Source: an uncultured Pigmentiphaga sp.
GTDB taxonomy: Bacteria > Pseudomonadota > Gammaproteobacteria > Burkholderiales > Burkholderiaceae_B
DNA length: 64,000 nt
Direction: 5' to 3'
NCBI GenBank assembly: GCA_937891425.1
Contig: CALAGD010000066.1
Span: 62,001-126,000, forward strand
Positions 37,135 to 45,134 of the stretch are shown here, one piece after another; within the stretch, counting starts at the first letter, position 1; each line of letters begins with the position of its first letter. The translations under genes were made by a program, and so were the position numbers. Below the pieces are notes generated by a model. That model was not told where the DNA came from. It made no database searches and was given only the letters and a program-made list of their open reading frames with translations.

Positions 37135-37339
37135 GGTTTGTCCGTGGTGTTGTTGCGGGCACTGAGCGCCCTCGGCATAATGCTCTCGAGCCGGCCGTCG
37201 AACGCCGTTTCAGTCGTGCATGTGTCGGGCCACGCACGACGCTCCAGCAACACCTCGGGGCTGCCCAACAGGTTCCGCTGCGGTGCCCGAGGCCAGAACC
37301 ATATTGCCAGCATCCACAGACTGGCCAAAGGAGAGAGCC

Positions 37340-37915
37340 ATGGCGCACCTGATCGTGGGAGTATTCGCAACCGGCGCAGAAGCGCGCGAGGCCGTCAAGG
37401 AGCTGCACAACCTTGGGATGTCTCCCGACCACGTCGAACTGCACAGCATCGAGCATACGATTGCAGAAGACATTGCGTCCGAGCATGCCATGCCGAGCAT
37501 GCCGGCTACGGAGTTCACCGGTTCGCGCGAGGCACTCAAGGTGCTCAACCGCGTCGAGAAGTTCTTTGATGGCATATTCCCCGAAGAAAAGAAGCCCGAA
37601 GAAGTCGGGCATTTCGCCGAAGCCGTCCGGCGCGGCAATACGGTAGTAACGGTCGACGTCGAAGACGAATCGAAGGTCGATGCCATCTGCCGGGCGCTCT
37701 GGTCGGCCGGTGCGCTCGATCTCGAAGAGCAGGTTTCGTACTGGCGCGCCGTGTTCGGGTACTCCGGGTATGAAAGTGGCGCCCCGGTCTTCACCCGTGC
37801 CGAGATCGAAGCTCAGCGCAAGGCTTATGTATCGCGGCGCGAGAACAAGGATCGCGGCGAGTACCAGCCCAACAAGGTTCGCGTGTTTCCGCGATATCCG
37901 CGCGCGCTGGAATGA
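37340..37915 (+). CDS. Hypothetical stress-type protein (YflT-like alpha/beta domain)
   Basis: The 191-residue product starts MAHLIVGVFATGAEAREAVKELHNLGMSPDHVELHSIEH, and a second half-domain is HFAEAVRRGNTVVTVDVEDESKVDAICRALWSAGALDLEE. This is the ferredoxin-like fold text of small general-stress or heat-induced proteins (YflT type) seen in many beta-proteobacteria. The molecular function is unknown. A highly charged C-terminus (AEIEAQRKAYVSRRENKDRGEY) ends it. GAGAGAG precedes the ATG; the frame is open to 37220. A strong terminator follows. Confidence 0.75.
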   Translation: MAHLIVGVFATGAEAREAVKELHNLGMSPDHVELHSIEHTIAEDIASEHAMPSMPATEFTGSREALKVLNRVEKFFDGIFPEEKKPEEVGHFAEAVRRGNTVVTVDVEDESKVDAICRALWSAGALDLEEQVSYWRAVFGYSGYESGAPVFTRAEIEAQRKAYVSRRENKDRGEYQPNKVRVFPRYPRALE

Positions 37916-37998
37916 CCAGGCGTTTGCGCGCCAGGGTGTCATGAGAAGCCGGGCCCTTCTGCGGGCCGGCCAGTGGCCGCCTGTCCCCGGTTTTCTCA

Positions 37999-38037
37999 AC
38001 GGCTCGATGCTCTTGTGATCGGCATCGAGCCGTTTTT
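37999..38037 (+). terminator. Intrinsic terminator after the YflT-like gene
   Basis: Perfect 12-base arms ACGGCTCGATGC (37999-38010) and GCATCGAGCCGT (38022-38033), an 11-base loop, then TTTT. It isolates the following FAH/TRAP operon from read-through. Confidence 0.9.
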
Positions 38038-38073
38038 GTCTCTGTTTCAGGGTTTGTCCTAGTGATTTGGGGT

Positions 38074-38102
38074 TTGACGATCGTCAGAACATGCATTTAA
38101 AT
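38074..38102 (+). promoter_or_regulatory. Promoter of the FAH-TRAP-aromatic operon
   Basis: TTGACG (38074-38079), a 17-base spacer and TTAAAT (38097-38102); -35 five of six, -10 four of six. Both boxes lie within palindromes: TGACGATCGTCA covers the -35 and the 9-base inverted repeat at 38098-38120 covers the -10. The expected start point is near 38109, about 63 bases before the first gene. Confidence 0.6.
38075..38086. promoter_or_regulatory. Perfect palindrome on the -35 box
   Basis: TGACGATCGTCA is a perfect 12-base palindrome overlapping the -35 of the FAH operon promoter. The IclR gene at the end of the cluster (44340) is the likeliest regulator, but which of the two palindromes it binds is not known. 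Confidence 0.5.
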
Positions 38103-38120
38103 CTCACAGGATGAGATTTA
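38098..38120. promoter_or_regulatory. Inverted repeat on the -10 box and start point
   Basis: TAAATCTCA (38098-38106) and TGAGATTTA (38112-38120) form perfect 9-base arms around CAGGA. It covers the -10 and predicted start point of the FAH operon promoter. It is a strong candidate operator, or less likely an mRNA 5' hairpin. Confidence 0.6.
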
Positions 38121-38171
38121 TTTGCGTATCCGGTTGCAGAAGCGGCCGGCCATTCGATCGGAAACTCTGTC

Positions 38172-39023
38172 ATGAAACTTTTGAGCTTCGAACGCGCGGG
38201 CAAGCCCGGTTTCGGTGCCGTGGTCGGCAATGGCATCGTCGACCTGGGCGTGGCATTGGGCAACGAATACCCTGATCTCAAATCGCTGCTGGCCGCCAAT
38301 GCCCTTGATGAAGCGGCACGGGCCAGCGCTGGCCGGTCGGCCGATCTCAGCCTGGACGAGGTCACATTGCTTCCCGTCATTCCCGAGCCGGGCAAGATTT
38401 GGTGCTGCGGGTTGAACTATGGCGAGCATGTACGCGAAACCAATCGCGAGGTTACCGAGAAGCCAGTCTTCTTCCTGCGGTTTGCCGATTCACAGGTGGG
38501 GCACGGGCAGGCCATCCTGCTTCCGCCTGAGTCCGAGCAGCTCGACTACGAAGGGGAAATTGCCGTCATCATTGGCAAGCCCGGACGGCGCATCCGGGAG
38601 GAAGATGCGTTTGAGCACATTGCCGGCTATGCCTGCTACAACGATGCCACCATTCGCGACTGGCAGCGGCACACCAATCAATGGATTCCAGGCAAGAACT
38701 TCTACCGCACGGGCGGATTCGGCCCGTGGATGGTCACGGCCGATGAAATTCCGCCGCACACGGTCATGACCCTGGTGACGCGTCTCAACGGACAGGAAAT
38801 GCAGCGCGCTACCACCGACATGATGATCCACAGCATAGCCCGGCAGATTGCCTATGCGTCGACGGTAGCTCCGCTGAATCCGGGCGACGTCATCGTTACC
38901 GGAACCCCAGGGGGCGTGGGTGCACGCCGGCAGCCCCCCGTGTGGATGAAGCCGGGCGATGTCGTGGAAATCGAAGTAGACCGCATCGGCGTATTGCGTA
39001 ATCCGGTTGCTGCCGAAGCCTAG
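38172..39023 (+). CDS. Fumarylacetoacetate hydrolase family protein
   Basis: The 283-residue product has the FAH-fold metal site: Glu-x-Glu in LDYEGEIAVIIG and the Asp of CYNDATIRDWQ, with KNFYRTGGFGPWMVTADEI and VIVTGTPGGVGA as further family text. The first 90 residues are the common small N-terminal domain (KLLSFERAGKPGFGAVVGNGIVDLG). Members cleave acylpyruvates or hydrate or decarboxylate 2-oxo dienoates at the end of aromatic meta-cleavage routes. Being the first gene of an operon with a hydroxylase and a ring-cleavage-like VOC protein, it probably acts on the ring-fission product. Confidence 0.9.
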   Translation: MKLLSFERAGKPGFGAVVGNGIVDLGVALGNEYPDLKSLLAANALDEAARASAGRSADLSLDEVTLLPVIPEPGKIWCCGLNYGEHVRETNREVTEKPVFFLRFADSQVGHGQAILLPPESEQLDYEGEIAVIIGKPGRRIREEDAFEHIAGYACYNDATIRDWQRHTNQWIPGKNFYRTGGFGPWMVTADEIPPHTVMTLVTRLNGQEMQRATTDMMIHSIARQIAYASTVAPLNPGDVIVTGTPGGVGARRQPPVWMKPGDVVEIEVDRIGVLRNPVAAEA

Positions 39024-39150
39024 TCATCGGGCGCCAACCGGTCATCAGGAGGAGCCCGGAAGACGGCACGGTACGAGCGCGGCCTGCAGGAACAAGAGCA
39101 GACTGGCCGCGGGCTGTCTTCCGGTACGGGTTGTTCGTAAGGAGAGACGC

Positions 39151-40176
39151 ATGAATTCGTTCCAGGGTTTGTACCGTCGTGTTCTGGCCGCCGCAGTGCT
39201 GGCCGCCTCCGCAGCGTTGCCTGCGCAAGCTGCTGAACCGGTGAAGCTGCGGTTCTCCAGCTTCGAGCCTCCCATGGCCAAGATCACTTCCGAAGTGCTG
39301 ACGCCATTTGCCAGGGAAGTGGAGAAGGCCTCGAATGGCGAGGTGGCCATTACCATGTTCCCCGGCGGCACGCTGGGGCGCAACCCCACGCAGCAGCTGC
39401 AGCTGGTGCTTGATGGCGTTGCCGACATCGCCTGGATCGTGCTGCCCTATACGCCGGGCCGGTTCGACGATGCAGACGTGGTCGGCTTGCCGTTCGCTAC
39501 CGAAAACGCTGTCGAGGGCAGCGTGGCGTTGCAACGCATGATGGAGCGGGGCGAGCTGCGCGGTTTCGATGATCTGAAGATGCTGGCGCTGGCGGCCACC
39601 TCGCCCGTCGTGATCCATGCCACCACCCCCATTCGCATGCCGGAAGACATGCGGGGCAAGCGCGTTCGTGTGTCTGGCGATATTCCCACGCGCATGGTGG
39701 AACTGCTGGGCGCCGCACCGGTTACGGTGGGCGGAGGCCAGATTGCCGAGGCCCTGTCGCGCGGCGTCGTGGACGTCACCTTGAACAACTGGGGGTTTGT
39801 GGGAGACTTCAAGGTCGACCAGGTCACCAACTTCCACAACAACGTGCCGCTGGGCGCCGTCGCCGTTGGTGTGGTGATGCGCAAGGACAAGTTCGAGGCC
39901 CTGCCGCCGGCGGTGCGGGCCGCCTTCGAAAAACTCGGTGGCGAGAATCTGTCGCGTAAAGTGGGCAAGGCACTCGACGAACAGCATGAAGAGATCCTGA
40001 ACCGGGTGTCCAAGTCGCGTCGTAACACGGTGGTGAATCCGGACGCCGAAACGCTGAAGGCCTGGCGTACGGCCGTAGAGCCCGTCATCGACAACTGGCG
40101 CAAGGCGCGTCCGGAGAATGACCGGCTGTATTCCTCGTTCACCCAGGAAGTGGAAAAAGTCCGCGCCGGGAAGTGA
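39151..40176 (+). CDS. TRAP transporter periplasmic solute-binding protein (DctP)
   Basis: The 341-residue product has a signal peptide (RRVLAAAVLAASAALPAQAAEP), and the mature domain reads KLRFSSFEPPMAKITSEVLTPFAREVEKASNGEVAITMFPGGTLGRNPTQQLQLVLDGVADIAW. These are the DctP features, including the G-LG and conserved Arg region (GKRVRVSGDIPTRM). AAGGAG precedes the ATG at 39151; the frame is open to 39007. It delivers an organic or aromatic acid to the DctQ-DctM pair that follows. Confidence 0.93.
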   Translation: MNSFQGLYRRVLAAAVLAASAALPAQAAEPVKLRFSSFEPPMAKITSEVLTPFAREVEKASNGEVAITMFPGGTLGRNPTQQLQLVLDGVADIAWIVLPYTPGRFDDADVVGLPFATENAVEGSVALQRMMERGELRGFDDLKMLALAATSPVVIHATTPIRMPEDMRGKRVRVSGDIPTRMVELLGAAPVTVGGGQIAEALSRGVVDVTLNNWGFVGDFKVDQVTNFHNNVPLGAVAVGVVMRKDKFEALPPAVRAAFEKLGGENLSRKVGKALDEQHEEILNRVSKSRRNTVVNPDAETLKAWRTAVEPVIDNWRKARPENDRLYSSFTQEVEKVRAGK

Positions 40177-40201
40177 GGGGATCTGAACAGGAAGCACCGT
40201 C

Positions 40202-40702
40202 ATGTGGCTGAAACTGCACCGCCTTGCCACCCATTTTGCCGAAGTCCTGGCAGGTCTGGCGGTGTCCGGTCTTCTGTTGCTCGCCATTCTGACCGGCGTC
40301 GATGTGCTGATGCGCTATCTGTTCAATGCGCCGATCCGCGGCATGACCGATTTTTCCATGGTGGCCGCGGCGGTGCTGCTGTCAGCCTGCATGCCGCATG
40401 TGGTGGCGAGCCGTGCCAACATCATGGTCTCGTTCGTAGGCCGGGTACTCGGCCCCACTGCATTCAGGGCGCTCAACTTTTTTGGGGCGCTCGTCACCTG
40501 TGTGTTCTTTGCATTCATGGCCTGGCAGTGCACGCGGTATGCCATCTCCATGTACCAGGGGGGCGAAACCCTGCCCACCTTGCGCTGGCCCGTGTGGCCG
40601 TGGTGGAGTGGGGTGGCGGTGTTCATTTCCCTGACCGCACTTGTGGCACTCGCAACACTGACTGAACCACCGTCCGAGTCGAAGCCCGCACGAAACGATT
40701 GA
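40202..40702 (+). CDS. TRAP transporter small permease (DctQ)
   Basis: The 166-residue membrane protein has four helices: VLAGLAVSGLLLLAILTGVDVLMRYLF, MVAAAVLLSACMPHVV, ALNFFGALVTCVFFAFMAWQ, and WWSGVAVFISLTALVALATL. The DctQ pattern VDVLMRYLFNAPIRG is clear. It lies 25 bases after the binding-protein gene with AGGAAG ahead of the start. It pairs with DctM. Confidence 0.9.
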   Translation: MWLKLHRLATHFAEVLAGLAVSGLLLLAILTGVDVLMRYLFNAPIRGMTDFSMVAAAVLLSACMPHVVASRANIMVSFVGRVLGPTAFRALNFFGALVTCVFFAFMAWQCTRYAISMYQGGETLPTLRWPVWPWWSGVAVFISLTALVALATLTEPPSESKPARND

Positions 40703-40768
40703 TGGTCCTTATCGCCGTCGTCACGTGCGAAGGCTTGAGTAACCCCTGAGACAAGAACAGAAACTAGG

Positions 40769-42073
40769 ATGTTCGACCCCGTTACCCTGACGATCCTGGG
40801 GCTCATTGTCACCTTCGGATTGCTGCTGCTGCATGTTCCGATTGGCATCGCCATGGGGGTGGCGGGCGTCATCGGATTCGGCATGCTGGCGGGCTGGGAC
40901 CCAGCCCTGGCGATGATGGCGTCAGAGGTTGCCAACAACCTGTCGTCACTGGATCTTCTCACCATTCCGCTATTCGTGCTGATGGGTGCCTTTGCCAATG
41001 TGGCAGGGCTGTCCGAAGATTTGTACCGTCTTGCCTATGCCCTCATTGGTCACCGTCGCGGCGGGCTCGCGGCCGCCACCATTGCCGGATGCGCCGGGTT
41101 TGGCGCCGTGTGCGGAAGTTCGGTGGCAACGGCGGCTACCTTCGGGCGTGCTTCGTTGCCGTCCATGCTGAAGCGGGGTTACGACCCCGGATTCTCAGCC
41201 GGCACGGTTGCGGCCGGTGGCACCATGGGGTCGCTGATCCCGCCGTCCTCCGTCATGGTGGTGTATGCCGTGCTTGCGCAAGAGCTGATCGTGACCATGT
41301 ACGTGGCCGCCCTGGTGCCGGCGTTGCTGGCCATCGTGCTGCATGGGATCACGATACACATCTATGCCAGGGTGCGGCCCAACGACGCGCCGGTCGGCGA
41401 GAAAGCATCGGCGACGGAGCGCTGGCAGGCCATCTGGCGCAGCTGGCCCGTGATCCTGCTTGCATTCACGGTGGTTGGCGGCATGGCTTTCGGGGTGTTC
41501 ACGGCCACCGAGTCGGCTGCAGTGGGTGCTGCGCTGGCATTCCTCTTCGCCCTGTTCCGACGCACGCTCACGCCTGGCGGCTTGCGCCAGGTGATGACCA
41601 GTACGGCATCCACTTCCGGCATGATCTACGTGCTGCTCATCGGGGCGTCGCTGTTCGGGTATTTCGTGGCGATTACCCAGGCGCCTCAAGTGCTCACCCA
41701 GGCGATTGCCGAATCGGGTATCCCGGTGTGGGCCGCCATGATTGCGCTGGTGGTCATGTTCATCGTGGCCGGCGCCTTTTTCGACGAGCTCGCGGCCATG
41801 GTCATCGCCATGCCGTTCGTACTGCCGCTGATACTCGACTGGGGGTTCGACCCGGTCTGGTGGGGCATCATCAACGTGGTCATCATCGAAATCGGGCAAC
41901 TGGCTCCTCCTCTGGGCATGAACGTTTTCGTCGTGCATGGGGTGGCCCCCGATATTCCGCTTGCCCGCATTTACCGGGGCGTCATGCCCTACCTGGCATC
42001 CAACGTAGTCCGGCTCGGCATCCTGATGGCTGCGCCGCCGCTGGTGCTGTGGTTACCCTCGATCTTGAACTGA
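40769..42073 (+). CDS. TRAP transporter large permease (DctM)
   Basis: The 434-residue protein has about twelve membrane helices and the DctM signatures LLTIPLFVLMGAFANVAGLSEDLYRLA, GFGAVCGSSVATAATFGRASLPSMLKRGYDPGFSAGTVAAGGTMGSLIPPSSVMVVYA and GQLAPPLGMNVFVVHGVAPDIPL. It is the transport channel, driven by a cation gradient, and completes the TRAP system. It begins 66 bases after dctQ. Confidence 0.94.
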   Translation: MFDPVTLTILGLIVTFGLLLLHVPIGIAMGVAGVIGFGMLAGWDPALAMMASEVANNLSSLDLLTIPLFVLMGAFANVAGLSEDLYRLAYALIGHRRGGLAAATIAGCAGFGAVCGSSVATAATFGRASLPSMLKRGYDPGFSAGTVAAGGTMGSLIPPSSVMVVYAVLAQELIVTMYVAALVPALLAIVLHGITIHIYARVRPNDAPVGEKASATERWQAIWRSWPVILLAFTVVGGMAFGVFTATESAAVGAALAFLFALFRRTLTPGGLRQVMTSTASTSGMIYVLLIGASLFGYFVAITQAPQVLTQAIAESGIPVWAAMIALVVMFIVAGAFFDELAAMVIAMPFVLPLILDWGFDPVWWGIINVVIIEIGQLAPPLGMNVFVVHGVAPDIPLARIYRGVMPYLASNVVRLGILMAAPPLVLWLPSILN

Positions 42074-42086
42074 GTAGTGTCGTGCC

Positions 42087-43604
42087 ATGTCAGTCTCCTC
42101 CTCCTTATCCTCCTCCTCCGGTTCCAACGCAGCCGGTACGCTCTATGACGTTGCGGTCGTCGGCTACGGGCCAACCGGTGCCACGCTGGCCAATCTGCTG
42201 GCATTGCGCGGGCTGCGCGTGCTCGTCCTGGAGCGTGATGCCGACATTTACCGGCTGCCTCGAGCCATTGCGTTCGATGGCGAAGTCATGCGCGTTTTCC
42301 AGACGGTCGGCATTGCCGAGCAGCTCGAGCCGAAGACCGTCGTGGCACCGGGCATGCGCTTTCTCAACGCCAAAGGCGACATCCTGATCGATTGGCGGCG
42401 CCCCCTGGAAGTGGGGCCGCACGCGTGGCACGCCAGTTACCGGTTCCACCAGCCTGAGCTGGAGGAGCTGCTGCGTTCGCGGCTGGCCCGGTACACGAAC
42501 GTCGACGTGCGCTTGCGGCATGACCTGTTCGCGCTGGATCCCGACTCCGATGGTGTGACGCTCCGGTTCGAAGATACCTCCAGCGGCCGTCTGCTGCGCG
42601 CCCGGGCGCGGTATGTCGTGGGGTGTGACGGAGCACGTTCGCTCGTGCGGCGGCTGCTGGGCACCGAGCTGGAAGACATGAAGTCACACGAGCGGTGGCT
42701 GGTGGTGGACGTCATCCTCAAACGTGACCGGCCCGACCTCGGCGACCATGCCATACAGTATTGTGATCCGGCGCGCCCGGCCACGTACGTGCGCGGTGCA
42801 GGCGCAAGGCGCCGCTGGGAGCTGATGCTGCTGCCACACGAGAACAGCCTGGAGATGTCCCGCACCGAGAAAATCTGGGAGCTGCTGTCACGCTGGGTGA
42901 CGCCCGATGATGCCGTACTGGAGCGTCCCGCCGTATACACCTTCCATTCGGTCGTGGCACGTGGCTGGCGTAATGGCCGGCTGCTGATTGCGGGCGATGC
43001 CGCGCACCAGACGCCACCGTTCATGGGGCAGGGCATGTGCGCGGGCATCCGCGACGCATCCAACCTGGCATGGAAGCTGGCCGAGGTGATCGGCGGGCAC
43101 GCCCCGGAAAGCCTGCTCGATACCTACGAGAGCGAGCGGTCCCCGCACGTACGCGAATTCATCGAAACCGCCGTGCGCCTGGGGTCCGTCATCCAGACGC
43201 TCGACCCCGAAGTGGCGCGCAAGCGCGACATTGAAATGGCGGCGAACCCCACGATGATGACGACGCCGCAGCCCGCTCTGGGGCCGGGTGCCCATGCGGG
43301 CACGCCACCTGCCGGCACCATTTCGATGCAGCCAGTGGACGCGGACGGCCGCCGCTTCGACGAAATCGCGGGATACGAGTTTTCGTTGCTGGCCATGCCC
43401 GAGCTGGCGGACGCCGTGCGGCAACTTGCGAATGGACGCTACGCCGTGCATGTGGCCGCCGACGCACGTACTTGCGACTGGATGAAGGCGCAGGGAATCA
43501 GGGCAGCCCTGATACGGCCAGACCGCTACATTGCAGCGTGCGCCAACTCGACCGAGGAAGTGGCGAAGTTTCGTGATCCCGCCTACGTCGCGTTCGCGCA
43601 CTGA
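42087..43604 (+). CDS. FAD-dependent aromatic hydroxylase (MhpA/PheA-like)
   Basis: The 505-residue class A flavin monooxygenase has the Rossmann motif VAVVGYGPTGATLANLLA, the DG motif YVVGCDGARSLVRR and the GD motif LLIAGDAAHQTPPFMGQGMCAGIRDASNLAWKL. The layout matches 3-(3-hydroxyphenyl)propionate hydroxylase relatives, which add an ortho hydroxyl group to a phenolic acid using NADH and O2. The N-terminus has an odd serine run (MSVSSSLSSSSGS) before the Rossmann strand. The C-terminal thioredoxin-like part is short. With the VOC and FAH genes it suggests hydroxylation, ring cleavage and hydrolysis of an aromatic acid brought in by the TRAP system. Confidence 0.88.
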   Translation: MSVSSSLSSSSGSNAAGTLYDVAVVGYGPTGATLANLLALRGLRVLVLERDADIYRLPRAIAFDGEVMRVFQTVGIAEQLEPKTVVAPGMRFLNAKGDILIDWRRPLEVGPHAWHASYRFHQPELEELLRSRLARYTNVDVRLRHDLFALDPDSDGVTLRFEDTSSGRLLRARARYVVGCDGARSLVRRLLGTELEDMKSHERWLVVDVILKRDRPDLGDHAIQYCDPARPATYVRGAGARRRWELMLLPHENSLEMSRTEKIWELLSRWVTPDDAVLERPAVYTFHSVVARGWRNGRLLIAGDAAHQTPPFMGQGMCAGIRDASNLAWKLAEVIGGHAPESLLDTYESERSPHVREFIETAVRLGSVIQTLDPEVARKRDIEMAANPTMMTTPQPALGPGAHAGTPPAGTISMQPVDADGRRFDEIAGYEFSLLAMPELADAVRQLANGRYAVHVAADARTCDWMKAQGIRAALIRPDRYIAACANSTEEVAKFRDPAYVAFAH

Positions 43605-43774
43605 TCCGACGCAAAGCAGCGGCCGCAGGATGCCGCGATAATTCAGGTATCCCTGCGCGTGTTGTCCCCACCCGAACCGACGTGGGGCGGCGCAACCGGC
43701 GCGCCGATTGCATGCCAGGGCTACGCTTACTGTCTGACGCAGCCTTGCCTCAGCCATCTCAAATAGAGGACATC

Positions 43775-44329
43775 ATGACCCGACGACCCGGACTGACCTT
43801 TGCGCACATCGGCATTTTCGTGCACGACATCGAGCGCATGGAAGACTTCTATACCCGTCTGCTGGAGTTCACTGTCACCGACCGCGGCGAGCTGCAGACG
43901 CCGAATGGCCCCGTGTATCTCGTGTTCATGAGCCGCGATCCGGACGAGCACCACCAGGTCGTACTGGCCACCGGGCGGCCCGAACACATCGACTTCAACG
44001 TGATCAACCAGATTTCTTTCAAGGCCGACAGCCTGGCAACATTGCGTGAGATGTATCGCCGTCTGGTCGAGTACGGTGCCAACGACATCCAGCCTGCCAC
44101 GCACGGCAACGCAGTGTCGGTCTACGTGCGCGATCCCGAGGGGAACAGGCTCGAGCTGTACATGGACCTGCCCTGGTATGTCAACCAGCCGTATCGCGTG
44201 CCGGTCGACATGACGCTCGATGACGAGGAGCTGATGAAGACGCTTGAGGCACACGCGCGCAGCCTGCCAGGGTTCAAGATGCGCAGCGAATGGCGTGCCG
44301 AGGTCGCCCGCAAGATGGGCATCGAGTAA
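43775..44329 (+). CDS. VOC-family protein, probable extradiol-type dioxygenase
   Basis: The 184-residue product has a vicinal-oxygen-chelate fold with putative metal ligands His11 (FAHIGIFVHDIERMEDFYTRLL), a His in DEHHQVVLATG or EHIDFNVINQ, and a Glu in GNRLELYMDLPWYV. DPEGNRLELY is the standard VOC signature. The family includes catechol extradiol dioxygenases, glyoxalases and others. Only a single VOC module pair is present, so it is smaller than classical BphC. Context next to a ring hydroxylase favours a ring-cleaving role. AGAGGA precedes the ATG at 43775. Confidence 0.8.
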   Translation: MTRRPGLTFAHIGIFVHDIERMEDFYTRLLEFTVTDRGELQTPNGPVYLVFMSRDPDEHHQVVLATGRPEHIDFNVINQISFKADSLATLREMYRRLVEYGANDIQPATHGNAVSVYVRDPEGNRLELYMDLPWYVNQPYRVPVDMTLDDEELMKTLEAHARSLPGFKMRSEWRAEVARKMGIE

Positions 44330-44339
44330 GTCGTCTTTC

Positions 44340-45116
44340 ATGAGCAGTGCAGCGCGTCTTCTCGCGATCCTGGATCTGTTCACGCCCGAGCGTCCCATCT
44401 GGACTCCCGACGCCATCAACCAGGCGCTGGGCTACACGCGTCCGACCGGCTATCGCTATGTGAAGCAGCTGGTCGAAGCCGGATTTCTGCACAAGATGGC
44501 CGGAGGCCGTTACAGCCTCGGTGGCCGCATCATGATGCTCGATTTCGTCCAGCGGCAGACCGATCCCATGTTTGTCGCCGCCGCTGCCGTCATGCACGAG
44601 CTGAACCGGGACACCGGGCTCGACGTCGTGCTCACCGGCATGTTTAACGGACGGATCGTCGATACGCACCGCGTGGCCGCCGAACCGCACCTGCAGTTGC
44701 GGTACACGCGGGGTCGCGTGCGCCCGCTGTTCCAGGGGGCAGCGGCCAAGGTACTGGTCTCCCAGCTGCCGCGCGGCCAGCTGCGGCGGCTATACGACAA
44801 TCATGCGGAGGAGGCCAGGGTGCAGGGTGCAGGATCCTCTTGGTCCGAATTTCGCGACTTGTTCGCGCGCGTGCGGCGCCAACGCTTTTATCTCTCTTAT
44901 GGCGAGCTTGAACCCGACGTAGGCGGCGCGGCGGTGCCAGTGGTCAGCCCGCAAGCCGACTTCATCGCGGCGCTCGCGCTGGTCGGAACCATCGAGGGGC
45001 TGCAGCGCGCTGGTGAACAGCGCCTGCGCGCCTGGCTGGAAGCAGCGGCAGAGCAGGTGCGTAACCGCTTTCTGGCTATGGAGGATGTGCTGGGGGCGAC
45101 GCCTGAAGACAGCTGA
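44340..45116 (+). CDS. IclR-family transcriptional regulator
   Basis: The 258-residue product has a winged-helix N-terminus (SAARLLAILDLFTPERPIWTPDAINQALGYTRPTGYRYVKQLVEAGFLHK) and the IclR effector domain (MHELNRDTGLDVVLTGMFNGRIVDTHRV, LFQGAAAKVLVSQL, DVGGAAVPVVSPQADFIAALALVG). It starts 10 bases after the VOC gene, so it is the last gene of the catabolic operon and very likely controls it. The palindromes at 38075 and 38098 are the candidate sites. Confidence 0.88.
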   Translation: MSSAARLLAILDLFTPERPIWTPDAINQALGYTRPTGYRYVKQLVEAGFLHKMAGGRYSLGGRIMMLDFVQRQTDPMFVAAAAVMHELNRDTGLDVVLTGMFNGRIVDTHRVAAEPHLQLRYTRGRVRPLFQGAAAKVLVSQLPRGQLRRLYDNHAEEARVQGAGSSWSEFRDLFARVRRQRFYLSYGELEPDVGGAAVPVVSPQADFIAALALVGTIEGLQRAGEQRLRAWLEAAAEQVRNRFLAMEDVLGATPEDS

Positions 45117-45134
45117 GCGCGAGAGGTGGCCTGC

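Noticed and set aside
38896..40287. 463-codon open frame on the minus strand opposite the TRAP binding-protein gene
   Set aside because: Shadow of dctP, which has signal peptide, family motifs and a good ribosome site.
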